DNA from: an uncultured Clostridia bacterium
Lineage (GTDB): Bacteria > Bacillota > Clostridia > TANB77 > CAG-508
Reading direction: 5' to 3'
Assembly (NCBI GenBank): GCA_949077355.1
Contig: CARUQW010000071.1
Coordinates: forward strand, 1-6,634
Length of the DNA: 6,634 nucleotides
Shown: piece by piece, positions 5,096-6,634 of the stretch
How the letters are laid out: every line of letters begins with the position of its first letter
How positions within the stretch are numbered: position 1 is the stretch's first letter
Notes under the pieces: generated by a model
Databases searched by the model: none
Told to the model about the DNA's origin: nothing
Seen by the model: the letters and a program-made list of their open reading frames with translations, nothing else
Translations under genes and position numbers: made by a program

Positions 5096-6470
5096 TTAAT
5101 TAATATGATTGGTTCCAATATCACGATTCCAAAAGTTAATTAAATATTGTTTTTCGGTAGTAGGAACAATATTGATGCGAAGAGATGAAATCGGTTTATT
5201 ATGTTGATAAAAATTTTCTTCACCATCAGAAGATGCTTTCAACCAACCAATATCTTTTATATAAGATTGATAAACAACAGAAAAATTAGAATTATTTTGA
5301 AATTTAAACTGAATACCAGAAATACCAAATAAATATTGTTGTGCGATTTCAGCGGGGATAGGTGAGAAAACATTAGAGGAAGTGGTAGTTGTATGATTCA
5401 TACCAATACCGCCTAATTGTGAAAAAATTTTTTCCCTAAAATGTGCTATTCGATCACGACCTACGTACAACCAATCAGAATTAGGAACAGGATTATAGCC
5501 ATGATGATAAGTGATTCCAGAATGGCGACAAATAGCGCTAGCATTTTCACCCCAATAAGTATGAACATAAGCTCTTCCTAAAAGAACGTTAGAATTTAAG
5601 GAATCGGCTAAATTGATAAAGAGTGATTCTGCTTTACAAATAGAATTAGAAGAAATTGTATTCGGCGTGGAAATTTTACCAGCAGTGACAATGCTAAGAG
5701 CACTGTAAGCATCATAGGTTCCATAGTTAAGCGAAATAGCTGTTGCATTTTTGATATCAATTAATATTTCGGAAGAATTTTGAGCAAAATCTGTGATTGG
5801 TAAGAAATAAGAGATAGGGTTGAAAAATTGTTTTGATAAAACGAGTCCAAAACTAGAAGAATCCCAACCGTTTACTGGTCGAATTGGCTCAGAAAGAGTT
5901 AATTTAGCAGTTGATTTTCCATCAGAACTAGAAAATTCATTAAAAATGGCAGTTGGTGGTGTGTTATCAATAGCAATTTCGGCAATAAAATTTTTCTTGC
6001 CATTAACCAAACCGCATTTTATCTTCAACAATTCCTTCTGGGACAGTAAGAATCAAAGAACCATTACCAGTAGTATGAGTAAAAGAAAATTCATATATTT
6101 TTTCAAAAGCGTTTTCGGAGAATAGAAAAAAACTTTTAAATTCAGGTGTAATATAATCTTTTTCAGATATAGCATAACGATTACCAACGGCAACCTTTAG
6201 TGTATCTGAAGATAAATCATTTCGAATAAGATCTTTTTCTGTTATTTTGATATGTCCAGTGATTAAATGTGTTTGATTGGCATAAGTAGGATAATCAACA
6301 TTAGAAGAAACAATATCAAGTAATTCAAGTATTGGCTTAGATTGGTCAATAGCAAGTTTTGCAACGGTTTGCGTATTTTCAATTACATATTTTGCAAAAG
6401 TAGTTTGAAAAAAGAAACAAAAAATGAAGATAAAAAATAGAACAATAAAGATTTTAATTTTTTTGTGCAA
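5096..6470 (-). pseudogene. Secreted Ig-like/ChW-repeat surface protein, frameshifted
   Basis: As written this is two overlapping reading frames: 6470-6003 (155 aa) and a downstream frame ending at 5096. Removing one A from the A-run at minus-strand positions 6020-6017 joins them into a 457-aa protein. TTG 6470 has AAAGGAGG 8 nt upstream. Residues 1-26 are a signal peptide ending TFA, so the protein is exported. Two similar segments start with VAKLAIDQSKP (36-46) and IAEIAIDNTPP (162-172), suggesting tandem Ig-like domains. The middle region is rich in H, Y and W and is not recognised. Near 398-435, VVYQSYIKDIGW...SDGE...LRINIV resembles a divergent ChW repeat (clostridial hydrophobic repeat with conserved W), a surface-protein module. 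No LPXTG anchor or C-terminal membrane helix is seen. The break may be a homopolymer error, since both halves are well preserved. The biological role is unknown. Confidence 0.75.
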
Positions 6471-6486
6471 TATACATGCCTCCTTT
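6471..6486 (-). promoter_or_regulatory. Ribosome binding site fixing a TTG start
   Basis: On the minus strand AAAGGAGG (6486 to 6479) lies 8 nt before TTG at 6470. An ATG at 6477-6475 is out of frame and only 1 nt from the SD. TTG is therefore the start of the secreted protein. Confidence 0.75.
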
Positions 6487-6524
6487 CAATAATAAGTTAG
6501 TTTTTAGATAGAAAATATGAAAAT

Positions 6525-6553
6525 ATTATAATGTAAAAAAATGGAAAAGTCAA
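6525..6553 (-). promoter_or_regulatory. Sigma-A-type promoter of the secreted protein gene
   Basis: Read on the minus strand, TTGACT (6553-6548) and a perfect TATAAT (6530-6525) are separated by 17 bp. Transcription would start near 6518, giving a leader of about 48 nt. This indicates a single-gene transcript running towards 5096. Confidence 0.8.
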
Positions 6554-6598
6554 GCTCTCTATTTTTTTATTTAATCTTCGTATAATTCATTTATGATA

Positions 6599-6633
6599 AT
6601 GTCTTAATAAATCATTTAGGAAAATGTCTTAAT
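6599..6633. repeat. Two 11-bp direct repeats upstream of the promoter
   Basis: AATGTCTTAAT occurs at 6599-6609 and again at 6623-6633, 24 bp apart. On the minus strand they read ATTAAGACATT and lie about 45-80 bp upstream of the -35 box of the secreted protein gene, where an activator could bind. The DNA is AT-rich and there are only two copies, so chance is possible. The rest of 6554-6634 holds no gene I can support. Confidence 0.35.
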
Positions 6634-6634
6634 T

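Noticed and set aside
5820..6125. Plus-strand open frame of 101 codons inside the secreted protein gene
   Set aside because: It is antisense to a region with a coherent domain pattern and has no SD or promoter.

Overview
The window is strongly AT-rich DNA with A/T-ending codons, strong AGGAGG-type ribosome binding sites, several TTG starts and tRNAs with encoded CCA. It carries radA next to disA and a DUF3792/TIGR04086 membrane protein. Together these point to a low-GC Firmicute, most likely an uncultured gut-type clostridium. The sequence alone does not settle the species.

Layout, left to right. Positions 1-60 hold two small hairpins, probably the transcription end of an upstream gene outside the window. 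Positions 99-875 encode an apparently intact REP-associated tyrosine (Y1, HUH) transposase with an extra C-terminal helix-turn-helix. A 34-bp REP-like imperfect palindrome (919-952) follows and runs into the start codon of radA (951-2313). radA is complete in content but carries one extra base just before its Walker A motif. disA (2360-3427), the c-di-AMP synthase gene, follows in the same direction. A second REP-like copy (3427-3460), inverted and matching at 33 of 34 positions, begins on the last base of the disA stop codon. The two copies therefore bracket the radA-disA coding block from start codon to stop codon. Next is a membrane-anchored cyclophilin-type peptidyl-prolyl isomerase (3504-4292).

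A sigma-A-type promoter (4358-4387) and a leader hairpin precede a tRNA-His/tRNA-Gln pair (4428-4607), which ends in one clear terminator and a second long hairpin. A small four-helix membrane protein (4728-5093) converges, with a 2-nt gap, on a minus-strand gene (5096-6470). That gene encodes a secreted protein with two Ig-like segments and a C-terminal ChW-like repeat. It too is split by a single extra base, in an A run. Its promoter lies at 6525-6553, and two 11-bp direct repeats lie further upstream, up to the window edge.

Functional theme: RadA (recombination helicase) and DisA (DNA-scanning diadenylate cyclase) form a known genome-integrity/c-di-AMP pair, here invaded by a RAYT-type transposase and its repeats. 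Two single-base frameshifts and one mismatched stem pair in each tRNA raise the question of consensus-sequence errors, which should be settled before either broken gene is called a pseudogene. I found no CRISPR array, toxin-antitoxin pair, phage module or clearly new multi-gene system. The most unusual structure is the REP-like inverted repeat pair around radA-disA.
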